64,000 nt of DNA from Mycobacterium decipiens (GTDB lineage Bacteria; Actinomycetota; Actinomycetes; Mycobacteriales; Mycobacteriaceae), in the NCBI RefSeq assembly GCF_963853665.1, contig NZ_OY970459.1, positions 868,001 through 932,000 of the forward strand, written 5' to 3'. Below the pieces are notes generated by a model that worked only from the letters and a program-made list of their open reading frames with translations, was not told where the DNA came from and did not search any database. Below, piece after piece: positions 1 through 9,394 of this stretch (positions are counted from its first letter, which is position 1; each line of letters opens with the position of its first letter). The position numbers were made by a program, and so were the translations under genes.

Positions 1-60
1 GAGGTCGCCGCGCAGTAGAACGACCGCGTGGGGCGACACGCTTTAATGCATGCTGGGGCC

Positions 61-528
61 ATGAACAGAAACGAGATCACCGAACAGATCGTCGTTGCCC
101 GCCTGGCACGCGGCTTGAGCTGGCAGGAGCTGGCCGACGCCGTCGGCAGGCCGGTGCTGTGGACCACGTCGGCGCTGCTCGGTCAGCATCCCGTTCCCGC
201 CGAGCTTGCCAAGGTCCTGGTCGAGATGCTGGGTCTGGACGAGTCGGCGGTGCCGGTGCTGGCCGCGCCGCCGATGCGCCGCGGCTGGCCCGCCTCCTTG
301 GCCGGGATGGCGCCTACCGACCCCACCATTTACCGCTTCTACGAAGCTCTTCAGGTCTACGGCGGCGCCATCAAGGAATTGATCCACGAGCGGTTTGGCG
401 ACGGCATCATGAGCGCAATCAATTTCAGCGTCGACCTGCAGAAGAAGCCACATCCGTCGGGCGATCGTGTCGTGGTGACATTCGATGGGAAATTCCTTCC
501 CTACCAATGGGTTTCGGCTCGGGACTGA
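61..528 (+). CDS. cynS: Cyanate hydratase (cyanase)
   Basis: The 155-residue product matches cyanase in length and in its two-part structure: an N-terminal helical DNA-binding-like domain (about residues 1-75) and a C-terminal catalytic domain. The family catalytic triad Arg/Glu/Ser is visible: Arg in TIYRFYEAL, the Glu three residues later, and Ser in GIMSAINFSVDL. Cyanase converts cyanate and bicarbonate to ammonia and carbon dioxide as a cytoplasmic decamer. I chose the ATG at 61 (MNRNEITEQ) because family similarity begins there; an in-frame start at 28 would add 11 unrelated residues. The patatin-like gene begins 8 bp after the stop, so the two are probably co-transcribed. I do not recall cynS at this locus in M. 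tuberculosis, so it may be lineage-specific. Confidence 0.9.
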   Translation: MNRNEITEQIVVARLARGLSWQELADAVGRPVLWTTSALLGQHPVPAELAKVLVEMLGLDESAVPVLAAPPMRRGWPASLAGMAPTDPTIYRFYEALQVYGGAIKELIHERFGDGIMSAINFSVDLQKKPHPSGDRVVVTFDGKFLPYQWVSARD

Positions 529-536
529 AGGCGATC

Positions 537-1571
537 ATGGTAAACCAGCCTGCCAAGATCCGGCGGCCCAAGCCGGTGGATCTCGTTCTCTCGGGTGGCG
601 GCGTCAAGGGGGTCGGCCTGGTTGGCGCCGTCGTCGCCGTCATGGACGCCGGGTACACCGTCAAACGGGTGTCTGGCGTCTCCGCTGGGTCACTGGTCGG
701 GTCGATCCTGGCGGCCGCGTCCAACGGCAACCGGTTGACCAGCCACGAGATCAAAGAACTCGCACTGAGTCTGCCGTACCAGAAGTTCCGCGATGCCGGC
801 CCCATCGGTCATTTGCCGGTTCTCGGCCAGGCATGGGGGTTGCTGCGCGATACCGGCTTGTACCGCGGTGACTTCGCCCACGATTGGATCCGCGGTGAGC
901 TAAAAAACCTCGGAGTTACCACCTTCGGGGATTTGGCTCTTGCCGACAAGCAACTACCCGAAGAGCGCCGCTACCGACTGGCGGTCACCGTCACCGACGT
1001 AACGACCGGGCAGCTGGTGCGGCTGCCCTGGGACTACCGCCGCGTCTACGGCCTCGACCCTGACGAGCAGCCGGTCGCCGACGCGGTTCGCGCGTCGATG
1101 GCGATCCCGTTCTTTTTCCGGCCGGTCAGTTTGACCAGTGCGGACGGGCTCACTTCCACCCTGGTCGACGGCGGCGTGTTGTCGAACTTCCCGATCGACT
1201 CGTTCGACCGGCTCGACGGCAAACCGCCACGCTGGCCCACGTTCGGCATCACGGTGGTGCCGAACCTGCCCGAAGGCAATGACCAGGTAATCCCAGGGGT
1301 GGGCGCGCTGCGTCTGCTGGGGCCGCCGTCGGTGCTGCTGGAACAGCTGATCACCACCATGTTCGTCGGCCGCGATCAGACCTATCTGAACCAGCCCTGG
1401 GTCAGTGCCCGCGCCATCCGGGTCGACTCGACGGCCGTCAACTTCCTGGATTTCGGCCTTTCGCGCAAGGATGCCGAAGCGCTCTACGACAAGGGCTGCG
1501 AGGCGGCGCAGGCGTTCCTCTCAACCTGGAACTGGGTCAAATACCTGGAACGGTTCCGGGAGTTCCAATAG
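537..1571 (+). CDS. Patatin-like phospholipase family protein
   Basis: This 344-residue protein has the patatin fold signatures: a glycine-rich oxyanion loop (LVLSGGGVKGVGLVGA), the nucleophile elbow G-x-S-x-G in VSGVSAGSLVG, and the dyad aspartate in LVDGGVLSNFPID. Such enzymes are serine/aspartate-dyad lipid acyl hydrolases. The reading frame is open much further upstream, but homology begins only at MVNQPAKIRRPKPVDLVLSGGG, so ATG 537 is chosen. It lies 8 bp after cynS and faces echA3 convergently across a strong hairpin. No signal peptide is visible, so it is probably cytoplasmic. The substrate is unknown. Confidence 0.85.
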   Translation: MVNQPAKIRRPKPVDLVLSGGGVKGVGLVGAVVAVMDAGYTVKRVSGVSAGSLVGSILAAASNGNRLTSHEIKELALSLPYQKFRDAGPIGHLPVLGQAWGLLRDTGLYRGDFAHDWIRGELKNLGVTTFGDLALADKQLPEERRYRLAVTVTDVTTGQLVRLPWDYRRVYGLDPDEQPVADAVRASMAIPFFFRPVSLTSADGLTSTLVDGGVLSNFPIDSFDRLDGKPPRWPTFGITVVPNLPEGNDQVIPGVGALRLLGPPSVLLEQLITTMFVGRDQTYLNQPWVSARAIRVDSTAVNFLDFGLSRKDAEALYDKGCEAAQAFLSTWNWVKYLERFREFQ

Positions 1572-1653
1572 CGGTCAACGCGCTCGGGCCAGCCGCTTCG
1601 AGGTGACGAGCCGCCGCCAACCTGTCACACTTTCCGAATGGAGGAGGCGGTCC

Positions 1654-1690
1654 GGGTGTGATGCGGTTGCCGAAAGCAACCGCATCACCC
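1654..1690. terminator. Bidirectional hairpin between convergent genes
   Basis: GTGATGCGGTTGC at 1658-1670 pairs with GCAACCGCATCAC at 1676-1688 around a 5-nt CGAAA loop, and flanking G/C bases extend the stem. It lies exactly between the stops of the patatin gene (plus strand) and echA3 (minus strand). There is no U-tract, which is common for mycobacterial I-shaped terminators. Terminator activity is inferred. Confidence 0.7.
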
Positions 1691-1695
1691 GTCAC

Positions 1696-2391
1696 TTACA
1701 CTCCGAACTCGGCTTCGATGCCGTCGATCCCCGCGCGCAGCGCCGCGAGCGCATCGGCGCGGGCCCGCAACTTGGTGGCGGCGTGGGCGCGCTGGTTGAG
1801 ACCGGCGAATTCCCGGGCGGCTTCCTCGGAACGGCTGACCACCACCTCGGGCAGGGCGATTTCGTCGATAAAGCCGGCGGCCAGCGCGGTTTCCCCGAAG
1901 AACGTCTTGGACAGCCCGGTTGCCTGCTGGTACGCCGACCGCGTCAGTCGCAGCTTCATGATCTCTAGCGCCGCGTACGGAATGGTCATGCCGATCGCGA
2001 CCTCGTTGGCCTGGATGTTGTACGCATGGGCGGCCACCCGGTGATCGCCGGAGGACAGCAGAAACGCTCCCATCGCGATGGCGTGACCGGTGCATGCCAT
2101 CACCACGGGTTTGGGGTAGGACAGGAGTCGGTAGGTCAGCTCGAAGCCGCCTCGGAGCATGTCGATCGCGGGCTGCACCTCGCCGGAGGTCAGGATCTTC
2201 AGGTCGAAGCCTGCGCTGAACACCCGCCCATTCCCGGTGATCACCAGCGCCCCGACGTCGTCACGGTCGGCGTTGTCGATCGCTTCGTTGATGGCCTGCT
2301 GCATGGTCGGGCCCAGCGCGTTGACCTTGCCGTCGTCCATTTTGATGACCGCGATGGAATCCTTGCGGGTATAGCTGACCGGGCCGCTCAT
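1696..2391 (-). CDS. echA3: Enoyl-CoA hydratase/isomerase family protein EchA3
   Basis: The 231-residue crotonase-fold protein is the same length as M. tuberculosis EchA3 (Rv0632c) and sits in the same gene order. Crotonase features include the CoA-binding segment around NGRVFSAGFDLK and the oxyanion-hole glycine region in VVMACTGHAIAMGAFLLSSGDHR. The canonical hydratase glutamates are not clearly placed, so the exact reaction (hydratase, isomerase or hydrolase) is uncertain. The upstream frame is open, but MSGPVSYTRKDS at 2391 fits the family start. The next gene upstream on the same strand ends 59 bp before this start. Confidence 0.88.
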   Translation of the reverse strand: MSGPVSYTRKDSIAVIKMDDGKVNALGPTMQQAINEAIDNADRDDVGALVITGNGRVFSAGFDLKILTSGEVQPAIDMLRGGFELTYRLLSYPKPVVMACTGHAIAMGAFLLSSGDHRVAAHAYNIQANEVAIGMTIPYAALEIMKLRLTRSAYQQATGLSKTFFGETALAAGFIDEIALPEVVVSRSEEAAREFAGLNQRAHAATKLRARADALAALRAGIDGIEAEFGV

Positions 2392-2450
2392 GGGTTCGAT
2401 TGAATCAGATCGGCACTGGGCGATCCCGCGCGCCCGCGGTTGGCCCGCCG

Positions 2451-3293
2451 TCACACGCGCTGGCCGCTGTGCTTGCCCAGTTCGTTCTCGGCGTCCCCCC
2501 AGCGCAGGCTGACGTCGGTGGGCTCGTCGAGCTGCCGGGTGCGCCACCTGTCCTGAGTTTCGGCCACAGCGCGGTTGATCCGGTCGATCTCGCTGCGGAA
2601 GACATCGGGACGCGTTTCCTTGCTCGCGTAGTGGAAGTACGTCAGCAGGCTGCGCAACAGCTCGAGCTTCTGCTTCTCCCGCTTCGCCAGGTCATGGGTG
2701 GTCATCAGCTCGATGCGCTGAACGGGCGGCAGCGCATCCCAGTCCAGCACCACTTTGGTCTCCAGCGGATGCCGTCCGCGCTGCCAGAACCGCCATCCGC
2801 GCGGCTGTTCGGGTCGGTCGTAGTAGGTCACCGTGCCGGGGAAGCGGGACTCGATGCCATGCCCGATCTCGGCACGATCGAGCGCGGAATCCCACACCAT
2901 GCGCCACTCCTGACCGGGCGCCAGCATCGGCAACTCGTGGGGAAGCTGAAGTTCGACGACATCGGCGTAGCCGTCCGAAGCGTTCTCGTATTGGGCCACG
3001 GTCGGGGGATTGGGAAACGAGAACCGGACGTCATAGGCGGCGGTGCGACCGAAGTTTCGGACCACCAACTCGATCACATGCCAGTCCGCCACGTGCGGCT
3101 CCATCAGCATGCCCACGTAGGGCCGGGTCTGCTCCGCGGCCAGCCGACGATTGCGCTGGATCTGCCCGTTGGTCACGACGAGTGCGACGACACCGAGCGC
3201 AAGCGCCGCCCAGGCGGCAAACGCCAACCAGGTGCTGGACTCGACCCCGGTGTTCCCAAGCCAGCTGCCCTGGACCCACCCCATGGCATCCAC
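2451..3293 (-). CDS. Membrane-anchored hypothetical protein (Rv0633c-like)
   Basis: This 280-residue protein has one hydrophobic segment near the N-terminus (about residues 21-41, STWLAFAAWAALALGVVALV) followed by basic residues. That suggests a single membrane anchor, with the rest as a soluble domain. It corresponds by position and length to M. tuberculosis Rv0633c, for which I know no function. The GTG start at 3293 is used; an ATG three codons later (3284) is equally possible. It lies between a glyoxalase II-like gene and echA3 on the same strand. No catalytic motif is recognised. Confidence 0.75.
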   Translation of the reverse strand: MDAMGWVQGSWLGNTGVESSTWLAFAAWAALALGVVALVVTNGQIQRNRRLAAEQTRPYVGMLMEPHVADWHVIELVVRNFGRTAAYDVRFSFPNPPTVAQYENASDGYADVVELQLPHELPMLAPGQEWRMVWDSALDRAEIGHGIESRFPGTVTYYDRPEQPRGWRFWQRGRHPLETKVVLDWDALPPVQRIELMTTHDLAKREKQKLELLRSLLTYFHYASKETRPDVFRSEIDRINRAVAETQDRWRTRQLDEPTDVSLRWGDAENELGKHSGQRV

Positions 3294-3449
3294 CCTCCGC
3301 TTATACCACAGTGATCGCGGCCGGAAAAGTTAGCTGACATGATCCTAGCGGCGCCTCGGGGCATATCGCAGGCTGCCGAATCTTTGGGTGATGTGTCGCT
3401 GGCGGCGTCGCTGGGCCAGGACCGGACCAGCCGCGGCTGTCCGAGTCCC

Positions 3450-4163
3450 TCAGCCGCCCATCAACATTCGCCACTGATCTAGATTTGCGGGCCGGTAAAC
3501 GTAGTTGGACCGCTTGACCTCCGAGAGTGACGCGCTCGGCTCGGCCGAGTACCAATGCCCGGGAAACACGGTTGGGTCACCCGGAAGTTCGGCGAGCTGT
3601 CTCAGGCTGCGGTACATCTCGTCGGAATCACCGCCGGGAAAGTCGGTGCGTCCACAGCCCTCCAGGAACAACGTGTCACCGGCGACCAGCCGCCCGTCGA
3701 GCAGAAAGCATTGACTGCCCGGCGTATGCCCGGGGGTGTGCAGCAGCTCGATTTCGATGTCGCCGATACTGACCTTGTCCCGATGCTCATGGGTGGTCAG
3801 ATCCCCGATGGGAATCCCGGTGACTCGCGAAACCCACAGCGCCTCATGGGTATTCACGTGCACGGGTACGGTCGCTCGCTCCAGCAAGTCGGACAGGCCC
3901 CGCAGCTGGAAACCCATCATCGAGCCGCCGACATGGTCGGGGTGATGGTGGGTCACCAGCACGCCGGACAGATGCATATCGTCGGATTCGAGCGCGTCGA
4001 TCAGATCCCCGGCGGCGTAGGCCGGGTCAACCACCACGCAATCCCCGGTTTCGCGGTCTCCGATCAGGTAGGCGAAGTTGCGCATCTGCGTCGCGAACAT
4101 GTCGCCGACGGCGAAATCGCGACCGGAGAGCAGTTGACGGAAGTACAGCCGGTCCTTGCACAC
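3450..4163 (-). CDS. Metallo-beta-lactamase-fold hydrolase, glyoxalase II-like
   Basis: The 237-residue protein carries the binuclear metal motif THHHPDHVGG (HxHxDH), a downstream metal histidine in LLHTPGHTPGSQCF, the bridging aspartate in VAGDTLFLEGCGRTDF and a terminal histidine in VFPGHWY. These define hydroxyacylglutathione hydrolase-like metallohydrolases. Mycobacteria lack glutathione, so the real thiol ester is probably a mycothiol or other conjugate (inference). It matches M. tuberculosis Rv0634c by position. A GTG start (MCKDRLYF) is used. Confidence 0.85.
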   Translation of the reverse strand: MCKDRLYFRQLLSGRDFAVGDMFATQMRNFAYLIGDRETGDCVVVDPAYAAGDLIDALESDDMHLSGVLVTHHHPDHVGGSMMGFQLRGLSDLLERATVPVHVNTHEALWVSRVTGIPIGDLTTHEHRDKVSIGDIEIELLHTPGHTPGSQCFLLDGRLVAGDTLFLEGCGRTDFPGGDSDEMYRSLRQLAELPGDPTVFPGHWYSAEPSASLSEVKRSNYVYRPANLDQWRMLMGG

Positions 4164-4293
4164 ATCACCAGCCTAGGTCTGGTCCAACAGCGCCCAACCG
4201 AGACCGCCGCATTTCGGCACCAACGCGCCCGGTTGGGCTCGTTGTGGTGTAGCCCCCGAGCCTGACCGGGGGGGCGCTCGGTATCTTTGGTCC

Positions 4294-4506
4294 ATGCTGA
4301 AGAGGGTCGAGATAGAGGTTGACGACGACCTGGTCCAAGAGGTCATCCGGCGGTACCGCGTGAAGGGCGCGCGAGAGGCTGTCAACCTTGCGCTCCGGAC
4401 GCTTCTCGGCGAGGCGGATACCGCGGACCATGCCCGGGATGACGAGTACGACGAGTTCAGCGATCCCAATGCCTGGGTTCCGCGGCGGAGCAGCGACAGC
4501 GGGTGA
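4294..4506 (+). CDS. VapB-like antitoxin, no toxin partner
   Basis: The 70-residue protein begins MLKRVEIEVDDDLVQEVIRRY and continues KGAREAVNLALRTLLGEA, the short ribbon-helix-helix-like N-terminus typical of VapB-type antitoxins, followed by an acidic tail. No PIN-domain toxin follows; a promoter and tRNA genes come next. It corresponds to Rv0634A in M. tuberculosis, also an orphan. It may act as a DNA-binding protein or serve a distant toxin, which is inferred. Confidence 0.75.
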   Translation: MLKRVEIEVDDDLVQEVIRRYRVKGAREAVNLALRTLLGEADTADHARDDEYDEFSDPNAWVPRRSSDSG

Positions 4507-4519
4507 TCCGCTACGTGGT

Positions 4520-4549
4520 TTGGTGGCGTTGCACGCCAGGCTGTACCCT
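4520..4549 (+). promoter_or_regulatory. Candidate sigma-A promoter for tRNA-Thr/tRNA-Met/rpmG2
   Basis: A -35-like TTGGTG (4520-4525) and an extended -10 TGTACCCT (TACCCT at 4544-4549) are separated by 18 bp, about 45 bp before the mature tRNA-Thr. An alternative reading uses TTGCAC at 4529 with TTTAGG at 4552. This is pattern recognition only. Confidence 0.45.
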
Positions 4550-4594
4550 CTTTTAGGCCCGCTGCACGACCCGACTGGTCGCTACGGGTGAGCG

Positions 4595-4667
4595 GCCCCC
4601 TTAGCTCAGTCGGCAGAGCGTTTCCATGGTAAGGAAAAGGTCAACGGTTCGATTCCGTTAGGGGGCT
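4595..4667 (+). tRNA. thrT: tRNA-Thr (anticodon GGT)
   Basis: A 73-nt cloverleaf: acceptor GCCCCCT pairs with AGGGGGC, D-arm TTAGCTCAGTCGGCAGAGC, anticodon GGT in the loop of CCATGGTAAGG, and T-arm with GGTTCGATTCC. No CCA is encoded. It is followed by tRNA-Met and rpmG2, as in M. tuberculosis. Confidence 0.93.
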
Positions 4668-4703
4668 CGGCGGACGCCGAGCAGGCTGGCGGTGCGTACC
4701 AGA

Positions 4704-4777
<74 letters not shown>

Positions 4778-4821
4778 CAACACAACAACGACACGTGTGA
4801 GAGATTCGAGAGAGAACGGTC

Positions 4822-4989
4822 ATGGCTTCCAGTACCGACGTGCGGCCGAAGATCACTTTGGCATGCGAGGTGTGTAAGCACCGCAACTACATCACCAAAA
4901 AGAACCGCCGTAACGACCCGGACCGGCTGGAGCTAAAGAAGTTCTGCCCGAATTGCGGCAAGCACCAGGCGCACCGCGAGACGCGGTAA
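4822..4989 (+). CDS. rpmG2: 50S ribosomal protein L33
   Basis: This 55-residue protein, too short for most automatic ORF calls, begins [18 protein letters not shown] and ends with HQAHRETR. It keeps the two zinc-ribbon cysteine pairs CEVC and CPNC, so it is the zinc-containing form of L33 of the large ribosomal subunit. It sits between tRNA-Met and hadA, as rpmG2 does in M. tuberculosis. A second, zinc-free L33 is usual elsewhere in mycobacterial genomes and takes over under zinc limitation (established knowledge). Confidence 0.93.
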
Positions 4990-5040
4990 TCGCCGACCCG
5001 TGAGCAGTTGTTTTCCGCTGACTAGGTAGGTTCGAGAGCC

Positions 5041-5520
5041 ATGCCGTTGACCGCAGACATCGTCGGGATGCACTACCGCTACCCCGACCATTACGAGGTG
5101 GAGCGGGAGAAGATCCGCGAGTACGCCGTAGCCGTTCAAAACGACGACGCGTCATTCTTCGAGGAAGACGCGGCCGCCGAACTCGGCTATAAGGGCCTGT
5201 TGGCCCCCCTGACGTTCATCTGCGTGTTCGGCTACAAAGCGCAGTCGGCGTTCTTCAAACACGCAAACGTCGCGGTCCAGGACGCGCAGGTCGTCCAGGT
5301 TGACCAAGTGCTGAAGTACGAGAAGCCGATTGTGGCGGGCGACAAGCTTTACTGCGACGTCTACGTGGATTCGATGCGTGAGGCGCACGGCACCCAGATC
5401 ATCGTGACCAAGAACATCATCACCAATGAAGCAGGTGACATCGTGCAGGAGACCTACACGACCCTGGCGGGCCGTGCCGGCGAGGATGGGAAAGAGGGCT
5501 TTGCTAATGGCGCTGCGTGA
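5041..5520 (+). CDS. hadA: (3R)-hydroxyacyl-ACP dehydratase subunit HadA
   Basis: The 159-residue hot-dog-fold protein is the substrate-binding subunit of the HadAB dehydratase of fatty acid synthase II, which removes water from 3-hydroxyacyl chains during mycolic acid elongation. It lacks the D-x4-H catalytic motif that HadB supplies, as expected. Its coding end overlaps hadB by 14 bp, consistent with translational coupling, and hadC follows. In M. tuberculosis this complex is the target of thiacetazone and isoxyl after EthA activation. Confidence 0.95.
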   Translation: MPLTADIVGMHYRYPDHYEVEREKIREYAVAVQNDDASFFEEDAAAELGYKGLLAPLTFICVFGYKAQSAFFKHANVAVQDAQVVQVDQVLKYEKPIVAGDKLYCDVYVDSMREAHGTQIIVTKNIITNEAGDIVQETYTTLAGRAGEDGKEGFANGAA

Positions 5521-5935
5521 GTTCAGCTCGGTGAAGGTCGGAGACCAGCTTCCGGAGAAGACGTACCCGCTGACCCGCCAGGATCTGGTGAACTACGCGG
5601 GAGTTTCGGGTGACTTGAACCCGATCCACTGGGACGACGAGATCGCCAAGATGGTCGGGCTGGACACCGCGATCGCCCACGGCATGCTGACCATGGGTCT
5701 TGGCGGCGGCTACGTCACGTCATGGATTGGTGATCCGGGCGCAGTCACCGAGTACAACGTGCGATTCACCGCGGTGGTGCCGGTGCCCAACGATGGCAAG
5801 GGCGCGGAGATCGTGTTCAACGGCCGGGTGAAGTCGGTCAATCCGGACAACAAGTTGGTGACCATCGCCCTCACGGCCACCACGGACGGCAAGAAGATCT
5901 TCGGGCGGGCCATCGCCTCGGCGAAACTGGCGTAA
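5507..5935 (+). CDS. hadB: (3R)-hydroxyacyl-ACP dehydratase catalytic subunit HadB
   Basis: The 142-residue hot-dog protein contains the MaoC/hydratase-2 catalytic motif in SGDLNPIHWDDE, with the Asp and His five residues apart. Translation from ATG 5507 (MALREFSSVKVGDQ) matches the family length; the longer open frame upstream runs through hadA. It pairs with HadA for early and with HadC for later elongation of meromycolate chains. Its start lies inside hadA and hadC follows after 3 bp. Confidence 0.96.
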   Translation: MALREFSSVKVGDQLPEKTYPLTRQDLVNYAGVSGDLNPIHWDDEIAKMVGLDTAIAHGMLTMGLGGGYVTSWIGDPGAVTEYNVRFTAVVPVPNDGKGAEIVFNGRVKSVNPDNKLVTIALTATTDGKKIFGRAIASAKLA

Positions 5936-5938
5936 CCC

Positions 5939-6439
5939 ATGGCGTTAAAGACCGATATCCGCGGGATGGTTTGGCACTACCCGGACTATTTCATCGTCGG
6001 CCGTGAGCAATGCCGCGAGTTTGCCCGAGCTATCAAGTGTGATCATCCCGCCTACTTCAACGAGGACGCGGCCGCCGATCTCGGCTACGCCGAGATCGTC
6101 GCTCCGCTGACCTTCGTGACGATCTTGGCGAAGTACGTCCAGCTGGATTTCTTCCGGAACGTTGACGTGGGCATGGAAACCATGCAGATCGTCCAGGTCG
6201 ACCAGCGGTTCGTGTTCCACAAACCCGTGCTCGCCGGGGACAAGTTGTGGGCCCGGATGGACATTCATTCGGTCGACGAGCGGTTCGGAGCCGACATCGT
6301 GGTCACCAAGAACGTCTGCACCAACGACGACGGCGAACTGGTCTTGGAGGCCTACACCACCCTGATGGGCCAGCAGGGTGACAACTCCACCCAGCTCAAA
6401 TGGGACAAGGAATCCGGGCAGGTCATCAGGACGGCGTAA
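5939..6439 (+). CDS. hadC: (3R)-hydroxyacyl-ACP dehydratase subunit HadC
   Basis: The 166-residue hot-dog-fold protein is a HadA paralogue (compare LTFVTILAKYVQLDFF with LTFICVFGYKAQSAFF). It has no catalytic D-x4-H and so must pair with HadB. HadBC is associated with elongation of longer, oxygenated meromycolate chains, which fits the mmaA3/mmaA4 genes downstream. ATG 5939 follows the hadB stop by 3 bp, completing the hadABC operon. Confidence 0.95.
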   Translation: MALKTDIRGMVWHYPDYFIVGREQCREFARAIKCDHPAYFNEDAAADLGYAEIVAPLTFVTILAKYVQLDFFRNVDVGMETMQIVQVDQRFVFHKPVLAGDKLWARMDIHSVDERFGADIVVTKNVCTNDDGELVLEAYTTLMGQQGDNSTQLKWDKESGQVIRTA

Positions 6440-6604
6440 TTAGTATCTGGGTCCTGCCGCTATGTAGACTCTAGTACACTCGGACCTCGGGGTTTTCCCA
6501 ACATCAGCGCGCTTTCCGTGAGTTGAACGAGCGCGCGCGTGTCATGTAAGCCCCGGCGCAAATGGTTGGCCTGGGCCTGGTCTGGGCTTGCCTGCCAACC
6601 GCGA

Positions 6605-6677
<73 letters not shown>

Positions 6678-6823
6678 CTGAAAACGAACGTCCGGCGACG
6701 ATGCGGGCCGAGACGGCCTGAGGAGGAGACGGACCATATGTATCGTGCCATGGTGGACACTGGGAAGGTGCCCAACCAACGCGGAACGGCTCGCGGGATA
6801 GCTAGCAAACGAAGGAGCGCATA

Positions 6824-7318
6824 GTGAGCGACGAAGGCGACGCTGCCGACCAGGCCGCAGCCGACGGCGCCGAAAGTGCGGAGGCGCGCGGGAGCGGTGG
6901 TCGGACCGCCCTGGTGACAAAGCCGACAGTGCGGCCGCAACGTCCCACCGGCAAGCGGTCCCGGCAGCGCGTGGCAGGTGCCGACGAAGACGTCGACGGC
7001 GAAGAGTCGTCGACCAAGACCTCGGAAGACACCGGGGTCGCTACCGACGATTCGGCCAAGAAGGCGGCCTCGAAGGCTGCCAGGGCAAAGAAAGTCAGAA
7101 GAGTCAGCAAAACGGGGGCTCGGCCAGCTAACCCGATCGCGTTCGTATACAACTACCTAAAGCAGGTCGTTACCGAGATGCGGAAGGTGATCTGGCCGAA
7201 CCGCAAACAAATGATCACCTACACGTCGGTGGTGCTGGCGTTTCTGGCCTTCATGGTGGCGCTGGTTGCAGGCGCTGATTTCGGCCTGACCGAGCTAGTG
7301 ATGCTGGTGTTCGGCTGA
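6824..7318 (+). CDS. secE: Preprotein translocase subunit SecE
   Basis: A 164-residue protein with a long charged N-terminal extension (about residues 1-100, rich in Ala, Asp, Glu, Lys) typical of actinobacterial SecE. The conserved core [20 protein letters not shown] and one transmembrane helix (about 130-155) follow. SecE is the essential clamp subunit of the SecYEG channel in the plasma membrane. The GTG start at 6824 is preceded by GAAGGAG at 6811-6817. nusG begins 31 bp downstream. Confidence 0.95.
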   Translation: MSDEGDAADQAAADGAESAEARGSGGRTALVTKPTVRPQRPTGKRSRQRVAGADEDVDGEESSTKTSEDTGVATDDSAKKAASKAARAKKVRRVSKTGARPANPIAFVYNYLKQVVTEMRKVIWPNRKQMITYTSVVLAFLAFMVALVAGADFGLTELVMLVFG

Positions 7319-7331
7319 GGTTCGAGAGTGA

Positions 7332-8066
<735 letters not shown>

Positions 8067-8123
8067 CCAGCAGCCCGCTTGCGGGCAGCTGGATGCTTAA
8101 CCAGGAAGGAACGTCGACACGTC

Positions 8124-8555
8124 ATGGCCCCGAAGAAGAAGAAGGTCGCCGGGCTGATCAAGCTGCAGATCGTGGCGGGACAGGCCAACCCTGCACCGCC
8201 GGTTGGTCCCGCGCTCGGCCAGCACGGTGTCAACATCATGGAGTTCTGCAAGGCGTACAACGCCGCGACGGAAAACCAGCGCGGCAACGTCATCCCGGTG
8301 GAGATCACCGTCTACGAAGACCGTAGTTTCACTTTCGCGCTCAAGACGCCGCCCGCCGCCAAGTTGCTGCTCAAGGCCGCGGGTGTGCCCAAAGGTTCGT
8401 CGGAACCACACAAGACCAAGGTCGCCAAGGTCAGCTGGGATCAAGTTCGCGAGATCGCCGAGACCAAGAAGGCCGATCTCAACGCCAACGACATCGACGC
8501 AGCCGCCAAGATCATCGCCGGGACCGCCCGATCAATGGGCATCACCGTCGAATAG
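8124..8555 (+). CDS. rplK: 50S ribosomal protein L11
   Basis: The 143-residue protein begins [16 protein letters not shown] and has the L11 signatures [20 protein letters not shown] and a C-terminal RNA-binding domain ending in [10 protein letters not shown]11 binds the GTPase-associated centre of 23S rRNA. ATG 8124 is preceded by AGGAAGGA at 8103-8110. An in-frame upstream start at 8079 would lie before this ribosome-binding site and is rejected. Confidence 0.97.
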   Translation: MAPKKKKVAGLIKLQIVAGQANPAPPVGPALGQHGVNIMEFCKAYNAATENQRGNVIPVEITVYEDRSFTFALKTPPAAKLLLKAAGVPKGSSEPHKTKVAKVSWDQVREIAETKKADLNANDIDAAAKIIAGTARSMGITVE

Positions 8556-8623
8556 CCCGATTCGTGGGAGGGCTAGCTTCGGCCCGCTTGATAACCACAA
8601 CCCAACACCAGATTGGATATCAA

Positions 8624-9331
8624 ATGAGCAAGACCAGCAAGGCATATCGCGCTGCGGCCGAGAAGGTGGACCGCAGCAACCTTTACACCCCGCTGCAGGC
8701 GGCCAAGCTTGCCAAAGAGACGTCCTCGACCAAGCAGGACGCGACCGTTGAGGTGGCGATCCGGCTCGGCGTCGATCCGCGTAAGGCAGACCAGATGGTC
8801 CGCGGCACGGTGAATCTGCCGCACGGCACCGGTAAAACCGCGCGGGTCGCGGTGTTCGCGGTCGGCGAGAAGGCCGATGCCGCCGTCGCCGCGGGGGCCG
8901 ATGTGGTCGGCAGTGACGATCTGATCGAGAAAATCCAGGGTGGCTGGCTGGATTTCGATGCGGCGATCGCGACCCCCGACCAGATGGCCAAGGTCGGCCG
9001 TATCGCACGGGTGCTGGGGCCTCGTGGCCTGATGCCGAACCCCAAGACCGGCACTGTCACCCCCGACGTGGCCAAGGCCGTCGCGGACATCAAGGGCGGC
9101 AAGATCAACTTCCGCGTGGACAAGCAGGCCAACCTGCACTTTGTCATCGGCAAGGCGTCGTTCGACGAGAAGAACTTGGCGGAGAACTACGGCGCTGCGC
9201 TTGACGAGGTGCTGCGGCTCAAGCCGTCGTCGTCGAAGGGCCGCTACCTGAAGAAGATCACCGTGTCGACGACGACTGGCCCGGGCATTCCGGTCGACCC
9301 ATCCATCACCCGGAACTTCGCGGCGGAGTGA
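8624..9331 (+). CDS. rplA: 50S ribosomal protein L1
   Basis: The 235-residue protein matches mycobacterial L1 in length and contains the L1 signature region [20 protein letters not shown] and the RNA-binding segment [18 protein letters not shown]1 forms the mobile stalk near the ribosomal E site and in many bacteria represses its own L11-L1 mRNA. The start is ATG 8624 (MSKTSKAYR). The downstream neighbour differs from M. tuberculosis, where mmaA4 follows almost directly. Confidence 0.97.
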   Translation: MSKTSKAYRAAAEKVDRSNLYTPLQAAKLAKETSSTKQDATVEVAIRLGVDPRKADQMVRGTVNLPHGTGKTARVAVFAVGEKADAAVAAGADVVGSDDLIEKIQGGWLDFDAAIATPDQMAKVGRIARVLGPRGLMPNPKTGTVTPDVAKAVADIKGGKINFRVDKQANLHFVIGKASFDEKNLAENYGAALDEVLRLKPSSSKGRYLKKITVSTTTGPGIPVDPSITRNFAAE

Positions 9332-9394
9332 GTGGGCGCCTGCGGCGCCGACGAGCGCAGCCGACACCGCGCTAAACCCGACGTCAGCCCGGCG

